DNA of 64,000 nt, taken from assembly GCA_956465555.1 (NCBI GenBank), contig OY101126.1, positions 1,582,915-1,646,914 on the forward strand, written 5' to 3'. The stretch is from Nitzschia sp. pyKryTriq1. Taxonomy: Eukaryota; Bacillariophyta; Bacillariophyceae; Bacillariales; Bacillariaceae. The stretch's first letter is position 1, and each line of letters starts with the position of its first letter. Made by a program: the position numbers and the translations under genes. This document shows, piece after piece, positions 12,090-22,788 of the stretch. The notes below the pieces were generated by a model. The model worked only from the letters and a program-made list of their open reading frames with translations. It searched no databases and had not been told where the DNA came from.

Positions 12090-12871
12090 GATTGCGAAAG
12101 AAACGGCAGCGTTGTGATGAAAATATTTATTGTGAGAGCGACGCGAGTTTCAGCTCTACCGACCACCGACCTTTAAAATAAACACACAAAACCACAATAC
12201 CGGTATCATAGAACAAGGAGACCTTGATGGGAATCTGTTGGGTTTGAAGAGTGTGAGCTCTAGAGATTACGGTTCTACTTCCTTGCTCTTCATCAATCTC
12301 TTGGCTGTATGTGAGGCTGAGAAGCAATCCTAATGACTGACGTATGCACCATGACGTGTATACTCCGGACAAACGGACAGACGGTGGTCGACAACAGAAT
12401 CCGGTACAGTACGTGTACCGCACTGGTACACAGTGCGAATGAAGATCGGAGAGACCGTAATCTACCTGGTAATAAGTTCATTTAAAGAAAGTTGAACAAA
12501 TCGGGTCTTGGGTTGGACAACTCTCGAAAGGCATGAAAGTTCAGGGGCACATATTTCGGACAACCACAGCCCTTCCGGTTCGGAAAGTCATTGCCGCTTC
12601 ACCTGGGGCTGGAATAGCAAAACATCAAAGGAAATCAATAGTGAACCTTGATCTTTATGTAACCCTTCTATATTCATTAACAACAGTTCTCTCGGCCCGC
12701 TTACAACTTTCAGGCAAAGTTCTCTCATAAAACTGAATACCTACACTTAGGTTCTTGAAAATTGAATCTTGTTCGTCGTATAGACACACTTAACAGCCGG
12801 GATCGAGTGACGCGACGAGCCTTGAAGTATTACGAGGTCTATTTTCCAGTCCTTCGACAATTGTCGAAGGA
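12090..12871. other. Intergenic, promoter side of Cys-rich gene
   Basis: No gene is supported. It includes the upstream region of the minus-strand gene starting at 12089 and then unique sequence. No regulatory motif could be assigned. Confidence 0.4.
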
Positions 12872-12967
12872 ATGAACTGCTCTAACTTCTTGTGCAGTGA
12901 ACTACTACTAGTAGTAGAGCATCTGCTACAATTATCTACTAGATAGTGGTAGTAGTAGTAGTTTAGT
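12872..12967. repeat. Diverged direct repeat, copy 1
   Basis: About 90 bp beginning with GCTCTAACTTCTTGTGC and continuing through CTACTACTAG and TAG runs. It recurs in diverged form at about 13590-13684. The two copies bracket the LINE endonuclease fragment. Confidence 0.65.
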
Positions 12968-12982
12968 AGTACGTTGGCAACG

Positions 12983-13290
12983 ATGACGACAATTCGATTT
13001 GGCACGTACAACATCCAAAGTGGCCGCAATGGCCCCCTTGGCTGAGACCTACCTCCGAGCGATGGGGCAGATGGGGCTCGACTGGGGTATCCTCACGGAA
13101 ACCAAGTTGACCGGTGGCATTCACACCCGATTCTCTTCGGATTATCATGTGTTTGCCACCGATGCAACCAGTGCGAGCCAAGGAGGAGTTGCTCACTTTT
13201 ACCAGGAGTCTTCTTTATTCAGCATTGAATCGGTGTGGCGTCATGGACCATGAAATGGTTGCCGTTCTTGGTGGGTATGAGAACTCAAAG
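12983..13290 (+). pseudogene. LINE endonuclease (EEP) fragment
   Basis: Starting at an ATG at 12983 the sequence reads IRFGTYNIQSGRNGPL, the N-terminal strand of an exonuclease-endonuclease-phosphatase domain. After a frameshift near 13040 it continues in another frame as MGLDWGILTETKLTGG (with the metal-binding Glu) and then DATSASQGGVAHFYQ. A second frameshift near 13252 is followed by MVAVLGG. Nothing like a reverse transcriptase follows. This is a short, decayed 5' piece of a non-LTR retrotransposon. Context: it sits between diverged direct repeats and just before a tandem array. Confidence 0.72.
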
Positions 13291-13589
13291 TCAAGTCTAC
13301 TACCGGTAGTACGACCACTGTGGTACTCGAAGTCAAGTCTTCCGGTATCGGTATTACGGTACTCGTCGTCGTACTATGTAGAATAGTGATGACAGGTACT
13401 ACTATATTTCTATTGTACTAGTAGCTAGAACCGGTAGTTTAGTGGAGAAGAATCGTTAGAAGTACCACTCTACTACTACTACTACTACTACACGAGGTAG
13501 AGCTCTAGAGTAGTAGCTGCGAGGATTGTCTGTTCCCACTACAAAGAGTAGTACTGTACCACCAGTCTAGGTACGGTACTTTTAGTTGG

Positions 13590-13684
13590 AATGGATTGCT
13601 CTAACTTCTTGTGCCGTGAACTACTACTAGAGCAGCTGCTACAAATATCTACTAGCTAGTAGTAGTAGTAGTAGTAGTATAGTA
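13590..13684. repeat. Diverged direct repeat, copy 2
   Basis: This is the second copy of the unit at 12872-12967, with several substitutions and a longer TAG run. It lies downstream of the LINE fragment. Confidence 0.65.
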
Positions 13685-13703
13685 GAGGTAGAGCACTCGA
13701 ACT

Positions 13704-14551
13704 CGAGTCTATTTGTGCAAGCTACTAGTCCAGTAGAGTACAAGAACTGTAGTGAAGAAGAAAGTCTAAAGTTACAGTCATTTGATTCTTTATTCTATAC
13801 TGTAGTAGTACAATGTGAGTAAAGTAGGTTGTATTCGTAGAGGCCTAGTCGGACTGCAATGACAAACAATACCAAGTCTATTTGTGCAAGCTACTAGTCC
13901 AGTAGAGTACAAGAACTGTAGTGAAGAAGAAAGTCTAAAGTTACAGTCATTTGATTCTTCACTCTATACTGTAGTAGTACAATGTGAGTAAAGTAGGTTG
14001 TATTCGTAGAGGCCTAGTCGGACTGCAATGACAAACAATACCAAGTCTATTTGTGCAAGCTACTAGTCCAGTAGAGTACAAGAACTGTAGTGAAGAAGAA
14101 AGTCTAAAGTTACAGTCATTTGATTCTTCACTCTATACTGTAGTAGTACAATGTGAGTAAAGTAGGTTGTATTCGTAGAGGCCTAGTCGGACTGCAATGA
14201 CAAACAATACCAAGTCTATTTGTGCAAGCTACTAGTCCAGTAGAGTACAAGAACTGTAGTGAAGAAGAAAGTCTAAAGTTACAGTCATTTGATTCTTCAC
14301 TCTATACTGTAGTAGTACAATGTGAGTAAAGTAGGTTGTATTCGTAGAGGCCTAGTCGGACTGCAATGACAAACAATACCAAGTCTATTTGTGCAAGCTA
14401 CTAGTCCAGTAGAGTACAAGAACTGTAGTGAAGAAGAAAGTCTAAAGTTACAGTCATTTGATTCTTCACTCTATACTGTAGTAGTACAATGTGAGTAAAG
14501 TAGGTTGTATTCGTAGAGGCCAAGTCGGACTGCAATGACAAACAATACCAA
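13704..14551. repeat. Five copies of a 169-bp tandem repeat
   Basis: Units begin with GTCTATTTGTGCAAGCTACT at 13707, 13876, 14045, 14214 and 14383, exactly 169 bp apart. Copies differ at only a few bases (for example TTTATTC versus TTCACTC in the first copy). No coding frame is conserved through the unit. This is a young minisatellite or small satellite cluster. Confidence 0.93.
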
Positions 14552-14629
14552 CGTCCCCAAATCGAACCGATTGGTAGTAGTAGTAGTAGTGGAGCAGTAG
14601 TAGCAGGAAAGCTGACGCTTGGAGAGTGA

Positions 14630-15109
14630 CTAGTAGTCTTCTCCCAGTCGACTGCTGACAGACTCGACGACTGACTGTTCATCAAAGAGCTTTCCCCGGA
14701 ATTCGTCCACTTGTTGATCCGCTGCTTCGAGCGAGCGAAACAAGTCCGTCAATGCCGATCCCGTCACATATCGCTCCATGACTGCCGATGTCGTTTCATA
14801 TTGAACTTGCTTGTCGCAATAGAGGGTGCAGACACTGCAGTTTTCAATGAGCATTCGATTGCACGCGGCGGCTGCCTTGACCACGAGTTCGGCAAAGCTT
14901 CCCTTTTGTTCAATCATCGCGTCGTCGTCCATCAGCAGGGAGCCTTGATGATTTCGGCCTGGATCATCATGATCATCATCATGGTGTTGTTGGTACTGGT
15001 ACTGGTGGTGGTAGCAGCTGTCCTCTTGTTCATCGTGGGCGTGATCCATCATCAGATGATGTTGCTGTTGCTGTTGCTCGTCTTGGGCTTGCATTAATGA
15101 AGAGCTCAT
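14630..15109 (-). CDS. Hypothetical Gln/His-rich protein
   Basis: A 159-residue frame starts at an ATG (plus 15107-15109). The first 60 residues are rich in Gln, His and Asp. The last 95 form a more ordinary, probably helical region with three Cys (NCSVCTLYCDK) and a stretch ending SALTDLFRSLEAADQQVDEF. No family is recognised. The balanced composition of the C-terminal half favours a real gene, but no intron or conserved motif supports it. Function unknown. Confidence 0.5.
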   Translation of the reverse strand: MSSSLMQAQDEQQQQQHHLMMDHAHDEQEDSCYHHQYQYQQHHDDDHDDPGRNHQGSLLMDDDAMIEQKGSFAELVVKAAAACNRMLIENCSVCTLYCDKQVQYETTSAVMERYVTGSALTDLFRSLEAADQQVDEFRGKLFDEQSVVESVSSRLGEDY

Positions 15110-16943
15110 TGTTGGGAGGAGTGTTGTAGTGTTTGTATTGTGGTGTACGAGTAGTGTGGTGGAAATTATGAACCAACAAACAAAGTAGGCTAGTAGCGAA
15201 CATTGGTTGACACGCTTTGTTCTCGTGTTGTTGTGCGGTTCTCATTTGTTGGAGTGGCTGTGGGCCATCGGCGAAACGCGAAACCTGTTCCCACTCGGGT
15301 CACTCTGTGTCCCGTCGGTGCCGTGTGGCGCCACTCATTCGATTGGCAACGTGGAGCCGTTAGTTTCGTTCAAATCGACAGATCATTCCATTTGCTTAAT
15401 TACTGTACATATCTATAAAAATAATGCACATACAAGAAACATTACCTTTCTACGTCCATGTATGCCTACAAATATCATGTGCCATCGAAAACACACTCTT
15501 GTGACACGACAAAATTCAATTTTTGGAGTGCGCAAAAAACTTCTCCCATATTCAATTCCCGCCCGAGGAACAATCGGTCTGAGAACAATACGATATTGCC
15601 CACCTGTCATTTGTGTCGCACCATTCTTGCGGGCATAAGCAACAGTTGGAGTGGCGACGTGGCGGAGCGAGAGGAGCAAAGCGGGAGGCGGACGGGCGGG
15701 GCACATGGAGAACGGGTCCAAGAAGGACAACAACACGGCCCACGCCCGGACACCGGACCCGGCGTTCGACATTGTTCGTTCACACCCAGTGTCTTCATCG
15801 CATCAATCTACAGTACTACAAGTACATACGTACAAATACAGTGCCAGGAACAGGAACATCCAAGGATCGAGCGATCACGCGCGCTCCACCTTCCTCTACT
15901 GAACTCAAAAGCGCGTTAAATCGAAACCGCGGTGTCTGCTTCGCAGCGTGGCCCACGGTTCTTGGCCTGGGCCAAGAATTCTTGGCCCAGGCCAAGAATA
16001 GGCCAAGAATTCTTGGCCCAGGCCACGAATGGGGGATCTGTGCTTCCCCCCCCCATTTTTTTTAAAAAATCTGTTGGTCATTCGGACCAACAGAGCATAC
16101 GTGCTCATACTGTACGCTCAACACACAATTCATGCTATCGGTGGTCTGGCCGGTCGAAAAAGTAAAGAATTCTTGGCCTGGGCCAAGCGGGCTTTGCCAC
16201 GGAGCGTGGCTAGCGCGAAAGAGCATTGTCCAAGCGTGCCCGTAAAGCGAGTTCCACGTTAGTGCGCGGTGACCCGCACCCTTGGATGTTCCAGTAGTGT
16301 CGTTGCGTGTGCCGGTACCTGGTACCTGTACTTAAAGTGCGTAGCAGGCGTGACGTCGTCGTTTCTCCGGTTGTCCCGCCCGTTGCGTGCGTGGTCGGCT
16401 CAAGGTCGGTGGCAAGCAAGAGTAGAATAGGACCAGAACGATTGTTCGCTTCGTCCGTCCTCTAATAAAAGACTGCCAGAACTTCCGGGATTTCTGTCTT
16501 GACAAAAGGAAGGCTTATCTTTAATTGTCCGACTACCATCGACGTGTTACGACTTCGTTTCCTTCCCCAGATAAACAGAGGCTACTTCGATTCTGACGTG
16601 GTACTCCGATACTTAACGAAAACGATGTTGCAGAAGGTTTCTGAATTCTCCACTCATCGCGAACATCGCGAAGGAAGGTTCCCCCGCCCGCTACAGCAAG
16701 AAAAAATGAGGGTACAAGCCACGCCACCATCCGTTGTTTTTCGTCATTTGGCTGCCAGCGATGCGAAAAGAGAGATGATGCCACGAGAAAAAGGAAACTT
16801 GCAGTATGTATGGCTCTGTTGCATTGAGAAAAAATAAGAGAGATTTTCCACCTCTCGACAACAAGACAAAAGACCACGCACAGCATCTTCTCACAAACAT
16901 CCAACCATCAATTCCCATCACCATCATCATCATCAACATCATC
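15110..16943. other. Intergenic with palindromes, no gene seen
   Basis: Open frames here are short and lack recognisable domains. The notable content is the GGCC/AAGAATTC-rich palindromic cluster at 15959-16030 with a related motif at 16165-16190. The last part lies upstream of the U-box gene and includes CATCAT repeats (16917-16943) just before its ATG. Confidence 0.45.
15959..15998. repeat. Perfect 40-bp palindrome
   Basis: The two 20-bp arms are exact reverse complements; the left arm is TTCTTGGCCTGGGCCAAGAA. A shortened second palindrome follows at about 16001-16024 and a third related half-site occurs at 16165-16190. Such zero-loop palindromes are unstable and often recent. They may represent foldback element ends. 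Confidence 0.9.
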
Positions 16944-17474
16944 ATGTGGTCTCCTTCTTCTTCTTCTTCTTGTTCATCATTTTCCATCCCCGAACACTTT
17001 GTCTGTCCTCTCACTTTGGAAATCATGAAGGACCCGTTATGCTCCAAGTATGGACACAACTTTGAACGAAGTGCCATTTTGGATTGGCTGTCGGAAAACG
17101 ACACGTGTCCCATGACACGAAAGGAACTCTCCATGTCCAAACTCATTCCCAATGCCTCTTTGAGACTTCGTATCAAGGCATGGCAAGGTGCCAATGAGGT
17201 GGATCTCTTACTGCTTCTCAACGATGAGGAAGAAGAAGCAGAAAAAGAAGCAAAAGAAGCAAAAGCCAGCGCTGCTGCTGGAGCCGTCTCATTACGCAAT
17301 GAGGCAGAGATTCAAGTGATTCGTAGACAGGCCAAGGAAGAAATGAATATCCTCTTGAACAACAGCAACATTAACAACAACGCCAACGCCAGCACCACCA
17401 GCACGCGGCGAACCCACTCCGTTGTATTGCCTTCGTCGTCGACTGTTGCTGGTCCACGAACGCGGCGAGCATAA
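16944..17474 (+). CDS. U-box domain protein (probable E3 ubiquitin ligase)
   Basis: I chose the ATG at 16944, which gives 176 residues; an in-frame upstream start at 16806 only adds low-complexity sequence. A U-box spans about residues 14-82. It has FVCPLTLEIMKDPLCSKYGH, FERSAILDWL, TCPMTRKEL and the terminal helix LIPNASLRLRIKAW. U-box domains dock ubiquitin-charged E2 enzymes without zinc. The remainder is an acidic/Ala-rich coiled segment and an Asn-rich tail with no substrate-binding repeats (no ARM or WD40). The protein is short for a plant U-box ligase, so partner proteins may supply specificity. Confidence 0.88.
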   Translation: MWSPSSSSSCSSFSIPEHFVCPLTLEIMKDPLCSKYGHNFERSAILDWLSENDTCPMTRKELSMSKLIPNASLRLRIKAWQGANEVDLLLLLNDEEEEAEKEAKEAKASAAAGAVSLRNEAEIQVIRRQAKEEMNILLNNSNINNNANASTTSTRRTHSVVLPSSSTVAGPRTRRA

Positions 17475-18219
17475 TAATGATAATCAGGAGAGGGGGGGGG
17501 GGGGGGGATATGTTGTTGTACTGTGCCTCCATTACCGCAAACCACATCATGATGATGACATATTGTATTGTTCAATATTATACAAGTAATACCAGTACAT
17601 AATACGCACGACAATTTTGAAACTACTCACACACACATGAACATGAACTATAATGTAGTTGTAGTACTATATTATAGTCTCTCGCACATCAGCACCACTT
17701 ATATGCGGGATCATCTACTAGTACCGACGTATGGATGGGAATAATCTACTAGCTAGCTAAGCTAAGCGAAGCCAAGCTAGAAAACAGAGCAGAGCACACT
17801 GTAATATTAAATGACGAACATATCACCTTTTATACTATTATAACTCTGTTGTTGTGGCATCTTTATTATATTATTCACGAGTGAGTGAGTCGTCTACTAG
17901 TATAATATGGAAGGGAAAGAAGAATCGTGGTCCACCATGATCCGGCCGGTAGTACTGTGTAGTAGTGGTAGTATTGCTGATCATGACTTGTTGCTGGTCG
18001 GGCCAGTACTGTAGTACTACTTTGTACTATTCCTGTAGCACCTCTGCTACCAGTATAGTAGTAGTAGTAGTAGTAGTAGTAGTATTTGATGTGAATGGAC
18101 ATTGGCACTTTACTTGTTGTTCTTGTTCCTGTTCCTGTTCTTGTTCTGTCGTGTCCTTTTCTGGTGTGTTCTTCTTGTTCTTGTACTTCTTGTTCTTGTA
18201 CTTCTTGTTATTTTTCTTT
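17475..18219. other. Intergenic between convergent genes
   Basis: A G17 homopolymer lies at about 17492-17508, with AGCTA-type short repeats near 17745-17775 and a TAG run at 18056-18084. There are CTTGTT-type repeats from about 18113. These are tails of two convergent genes; no gene was seen. Confidence 0.5.
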
Positions 18220-19320
18220 TCAACGAAACATTTTCATCATGGAATTGGCCATGTACCTCCAAACAATCAAGACGCTGGCCGAGTCCACGAGGAACATGGT
18301 ATCGGCCTTGGTCAAAAAGAAAACGTCGGCAGTAACAGCAGCAGCAGCAGCATGATATTCTTGCTGGTTGTTCTGGAATAATCCAAGTAATCCTACCAAT
18401 TCATGACTGCCAAAGGCCAAGAGGATCATGAGGATCATGGTCGTCATCCACGTTTCCAAGGTTTTCCACAAGGCCCGATCGGTCTCACAATCGAGCGAAT
18501 TTTGAAACAAAAAGGCCCGATGGAACCAACCGGCCAAGAGCCAGCACGAACACAATGCGACACATGCCGATCCGGCCGTACTCAACAGCGGTGCTCCTCC
18601 CCCACCACCACCACCACCCCCATAATGATCGAGCAAGGAGTCTTGCGCCTGAATCGTCAAGACATTTTGCAGGACCTGGGTTTGATCGGGAGCGACCCAG
18701 ACGGGACTGGTTTGCAGCAAGGCAACGTCGCCGTTGGGATCGAGCGTATGAATGGCATCTTGGATGGAATTGGCGTTTTCCAAGACGGAATGGACCAACA
18801 TGTTGTTCAAGTAATGACTGGTAAAGGCGTACAGGAAAAGGACCGATATGTCTCCCGTCATGATGAACTGATCCTCCGGTGGGGGCGGTGGCGGTGGTGG
18901 CATCATTCTCATTCGCGATGATTGGATGATGTCTTGCAGCAGGGAAGAAATAATATTAGAGGATGACGATGATGATGATGATGATGGTGACGATGATTTC
19001 TCTGCGTCCCGATCTCGAGGGACATCAGAGTACAGGGAAGTACTGGTAGTACAAGTAGTGGAAGTACTCTTTCGACACTGGTGTTTCGCTATGAGTGTCT
19101 GCGACGTCGGGGATGCCGTAAAAGCAAAGGCATCAGCTGATGATGTCGGTGACATCGTCATCGTCACCATCATCATCACCATCATCATCATCACGTGAGA
19201 TGATGATGCTGTCAACAAAGTGGAAGTGAAAGTATTGGACCGCCGTTTGGGTCTCGGTCGCGTTCTTAGTCGGAGTTCCATGGATAAGCACTGTATGACT
19301 TTCGGTCTTTGTACATCCAT
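18220..19320 (-). CDS. Predicted plastid membrane protein, unknown
   Basis: The frame encodes 366 residues from the ATG at 19320; a second ATG at 19281 is equally possible. The N-terminus has basic residues, a Met/Val hydrophobic core and then SSADAFAF, resembling the bipartite signal-transit presequence of diatom plastid proteins (cleavage before Phe). After a Ser run and a Pro run, the mature part has hydrophobic segments at ISVLFLYAFTSHYLN, ACVALCSCWLLAGWFHRAFL, WMTTMILMILLAFGS and a C-terminal VLIVWRYMANS. The phrase AGWFHRAFLFQNSLDC looks conserved, but I cannot name the family. It probably resides in a plastid membrane. A Gly run reflects a GGT/ACC microsatellite. Confidence 0.7.
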   Translation of the reverse strand: MDVQRPKVIQCLSMELRLRTRPRPKRRSNTFTSTLLTASSSHVMMMMVMMMVTMTMSPTSSADAFAFTASPTSQTLIAKHQCRKSTSTTCTTSTSLYSDVPRDRDAEKSSSPSSSSSSSSSNIISSLLQDIIQSSRMRMMPPPPPPPPEDQFIMTGDISVLFLYAFTSHYLNNMLVHSVLENANSIQDAIHTLDPNGDVALLQTSPVWVAPDQTQVLQNVLTIQAQDSLLDHYGGGGGGGGGAPLLSTAGSACVALCSCWLLAGWFHRAFLFQNSLDCETDRALWKTLETWMTTMILMILLAFGSHELVGLLGLFQNNQQEYHAAAAAVTADVFFLTKADTMFLVDSASVLIVWRYMANSMMKMFR

Positions 19321-20328
19321 TCACAACAACAAAAAACACACAAGAACAACAGAACAAAATAGATGGATGAGATGAGAGATGAAGAGGAGAACGAATTTTG
19401 TTGATTGCGAATTGCGAATTTTCAAAGCAGATGCGATTATTATCGACGATGAGATCGACGATGCATGGTGATGCGCGTGCGTGCGCTACCCATCCAGTAG
19501 CCACAAAAGAATAGATCCGATCGATCGCTGACGCACAAACCATTAAGTAAAAGTAGCTGGGTCATGTCTCATGTGACAAGCAAAGCAGATGCGTGGCCGA
19601 TCGATCGATCGATAGATGCATGCATGGACAGAGGAGGGCAGGAAATAAGGAGCGGTTCAAGCTTGGTTCAAGGAACCCGGAGGAGAATCATCCACCTGTT
19701 GTCGGCGGTCTGTACGTCGGTACCTCCCTACGATGTTGACGCCGTCCGTCCGTCCGTCCGTATGACAGTGAATTTCTACCGGCACACGCACACGAACCAG
19801 AGCAGAGGCGAACCATGCATGCATATCCACCCTCCTGCCTACTAGCTTACATGTAGAATGTCAAAAGCGACCAAAATAATAATCGACGCCAGACTTATTC
19901 GGTGTTTTTACTATCCCGAAACGTCGCGGTTCTCGCAACATACACTCATCACGTACGTATCACTTTCGCCTCTCCCATTACCTCGCATAATAATAATGCA
20001 CATCAATCTCTACTCTCAAAAATACATATCCTACTACTACGGTCTATTCTCTATACATCACAACAGTCTCGCTAATACTCCACTCGTCTACTCTACTCTG
20101 TTGTACAATCTCCAACACAAGCATAGCATAGCATAGCATAGCATCATCAGTCTCATCGGCATCATCATGCCGCTGCTGCTGGCATATTAGTAAAAGAGCC
20201 ACATTATTAATACAACGCATCATACCATCAGCGACGACGACGCTATCATACTGTACGATCGAGATCCATAATATCATCCTTCCGACATCGATCCTATTGT
20301 CCTATACCGAATCATCATCACCACCATC
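19321..20328. other. Intergenic between divergent genes
   Basis: This is a shared upstream region of the plastid protein (minus) and the 7TM receptor (plus). It contains GATC tetranucleotide runs at 19600-19612, CCGT at 19744-19760 and GCATA x4-5 at about 20123-20146. No promoter motif could be defended. Confidence 0.45.
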
Positions 20329-22707
20329 ATGTCTTCCCCTACTCCTCCTCCTCCTCCTCTAACGGAAGCACAAATGAATGCCATTCGAATAGTGCCTCGC
20401 GTCACGGCCGGCCTCAGTATATTCGGCTCGGCCTTTGTGCTCGCGTCGGTGCTGCTTCTCGCCCGAACAAGAAAAAACAACAACAACAACAACAGGAGCA
20501 GCAGGAGCAACAACAACCACCAGCAGCACTATTGTATGCGTACTACTCGTACCAATAATGCTACTACTCATGATGATGACGACGATCAGCATGATCATCA
20601 TCATGGTGGTGGCGGTACTTGCTGTTATTATTCTTGTTCGTGGTGGTGTAGCTGCTGCTACGAATCAAGAACATCACGGCGGCATACTACGAAACGCACG
20701 ACCAGGCGAAAAGTGGTTGGTGCTTCTTTGTTGGCTGGCATGTCGATTGCGGATTTACTGTCGAGTATTTCGTACGTGGTGGGAGACAAAGCGTTTCCAC
20801 AAGAAGAAAGTAGTGGTGGTGGTGCTGCTGCTGGTGGTGGAACTCAAGCAACATGTAACGGTAAGTACTACTACTATTTATATGGTGGGTCGTGATGCGC
20901 GGATGCTGGGTATATGTGCTAGTAGTACTTCACCGCTAGTCAGCTTGTTGTTGCTGTACTCACCACCACCACTATCATTATTCCATCATGTTTTTACTTT
21001 CGTGGCACTTCTTCTTGGTTGTTCGCTCCTCGTCAGCGCAAGGATTTCTTTGCAATTTACAAGTAGGAGCCGCTTTGTACAGTTGTTTTCTCGCGTGGTA
21101 AGTTGTTGCTGGCTTCTTATAATCCTCTCTGGTGGTGGTGCTGCTGCTGCTGCTGCAAGTGCTTCATGGTCATCCTCCAATCAACTCATACTACTATCAT
21201 CCCATCCTCGTACTATACTATCATCCCATTCTCGTATGATGAATGGAATCGAACAACGCCAATACTACATACTACTTTGCTGGACGATGCAACATCGCTT
21301 TATCATCGTCGTCATTACCATCACCATCACCACCACCATCATCAGGTACTTTTGTCTTTACATTCGATATGGTTGGAGCGAACAACGCCTACAACGATGG
21401 TTTGAACCGCTCGCACACTTATTTGTCTGGGCATTTTGTTTGAGCACCGGATCGGTTTCCATTGCCAAGGACCTTTATCATCCACATTTGATCCGATGCT
21501 ATATTTCCGGGCCTGGTACGAATGCCTACTTCTGGGGATTCTTTTATTTTGTAAGTACTACTACTAGCACCAACATTCTTTCGATCAAGCAGCACGCGAT
21601 GATGATCGCCATGAGAAGACGATAACCATTCGATTCACGTTGTTCATTGTTTGCCTTGTCATTCTTCCTTTCTCTTGCATTCTTGTTGCTCTTTCAAATA
21701 CTACACTGCTGCTACTACTACACTACGAGTAGCCTGTTTGGACGAGCATGTTCTTGGGAGCCGTGGCGTTGATTCTGGTTGTTTTAAATGTACGGAATAT
21801 TGAAACTCGATCCGCTCGTTATCGATTCCCAGGACCATCGTCCACATCCGGGGAACAAAAACTTCATTTTCCTCCTTCGGTACATTTTCAAATCAGTAGT
21901 GCTCCTGATGATGATGATGATGATGATGACGATGATGTTCTTCAAGCCCATCATCATCATCATCATACGAGTACTACTACTACTACGAGTACTGCGGCTA
22001 GTTGTATGGCTCATCAAGAAAGTCCACAGCCACGACCAGCACAAAGCTCGTTGGCAAGACCAGCAATAAAGGAGGAAGCGCCTACTACTACTACCAACAA
22101 GAATACTTATACTTCTTCTTCGAATCATCGCATTTCCATGGCCGAACTGCCCAAAACACGACGAGTCGCCTATCAGGCCTTTGGATACACGTCCGTCTTT
22201 TTGTTAGTCTATGTCTTTCCGACGGCCAGTCGAATCATTCAAACTCGAGAAAAGGTCCCACCGTATTGGGTTCGATTGGCAGCCGTGACCATGATCGGAA
22301 GTCAAGGTCTTTGGACGTGGCTCATTTATTTTGTATTGCCACGACTGTACGATCGATTTTTGCTTGCAGAACCACCAACAACACCGAAGAATATTAACAA
22401 CATGACGAGGAGGGTGGATTCTTTTTTGAAAAGTGCAAGTGGTGGCGGAGGAGGAGGAGGAGGAGGAGGACCGTCGTTGAATAGTAAAATGCAACAGCAG
22501 CAGCAGCACCAACAGCAGGACGACTCGATTCGAATGTTGTCTAGCGCGGGAGGGGAATCTGTGAGCACCAATCTATGTGACTCTTCAAGAAACGAACCCG
22601 AGCAAGATCAAGAGGTGGACATAATGATGACCCCATTGCCTTTGATGGAGGAAGACGTCGACCACGATCATGTCACTACTACTACTACTACTACTGAAAT
22701 TTTTTAA
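20329..22707 (+). CDS. Seven-transmembrane GPCR-like receptor (four exons)
   Basis: Exons are 20329-20860, 21037-21097, 21346-21550 and 21733-22707. All three introns (176, 248 and 182 bp) have GTAAGT donors and AG acceptors, and the phases close to one 590-residue protein. TM1 VTAGLSIFGSAFVLASVLLL; TM2 VVGASLLAGMSIADLLSSIS; TM3 spans exons 1-3 (AQGFLCNLQVGAALYSC, then FLAWYFCLYIRY); the second cytoplasmic loop is GWSEQRLQRWFEPLAH; TM5 crosses exons 3-4 (FWGFFYF then PVWTSMFLGAVALI). TM6 and TM7 follow (FGYTSVFLLVYVFPTASRI and GSQGLWTWLIYFVLP). The layout resembles Dictyostelium cAMP-receptor-like GPCRs, a group expanded in diatoms. The cytoplasmic tail and ICL3 carry Asp, His, Gly and Gln runs. 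The ligand is unknown. Confidence 0.87.
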
Positions 22708-22788
22708 GGAAATGGACGGACTGGGGTGGATAATGATCATTCCCGAAAATCTCCTTGATGCTATCTGCTTATGAAGTTTCTAGATACT

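Noticed and set aside
13704-14551. CRISPR-like array
   Set aside because: The 169-bp units are directly contiguous with no unique spacers, and the genome is eukaryotic.
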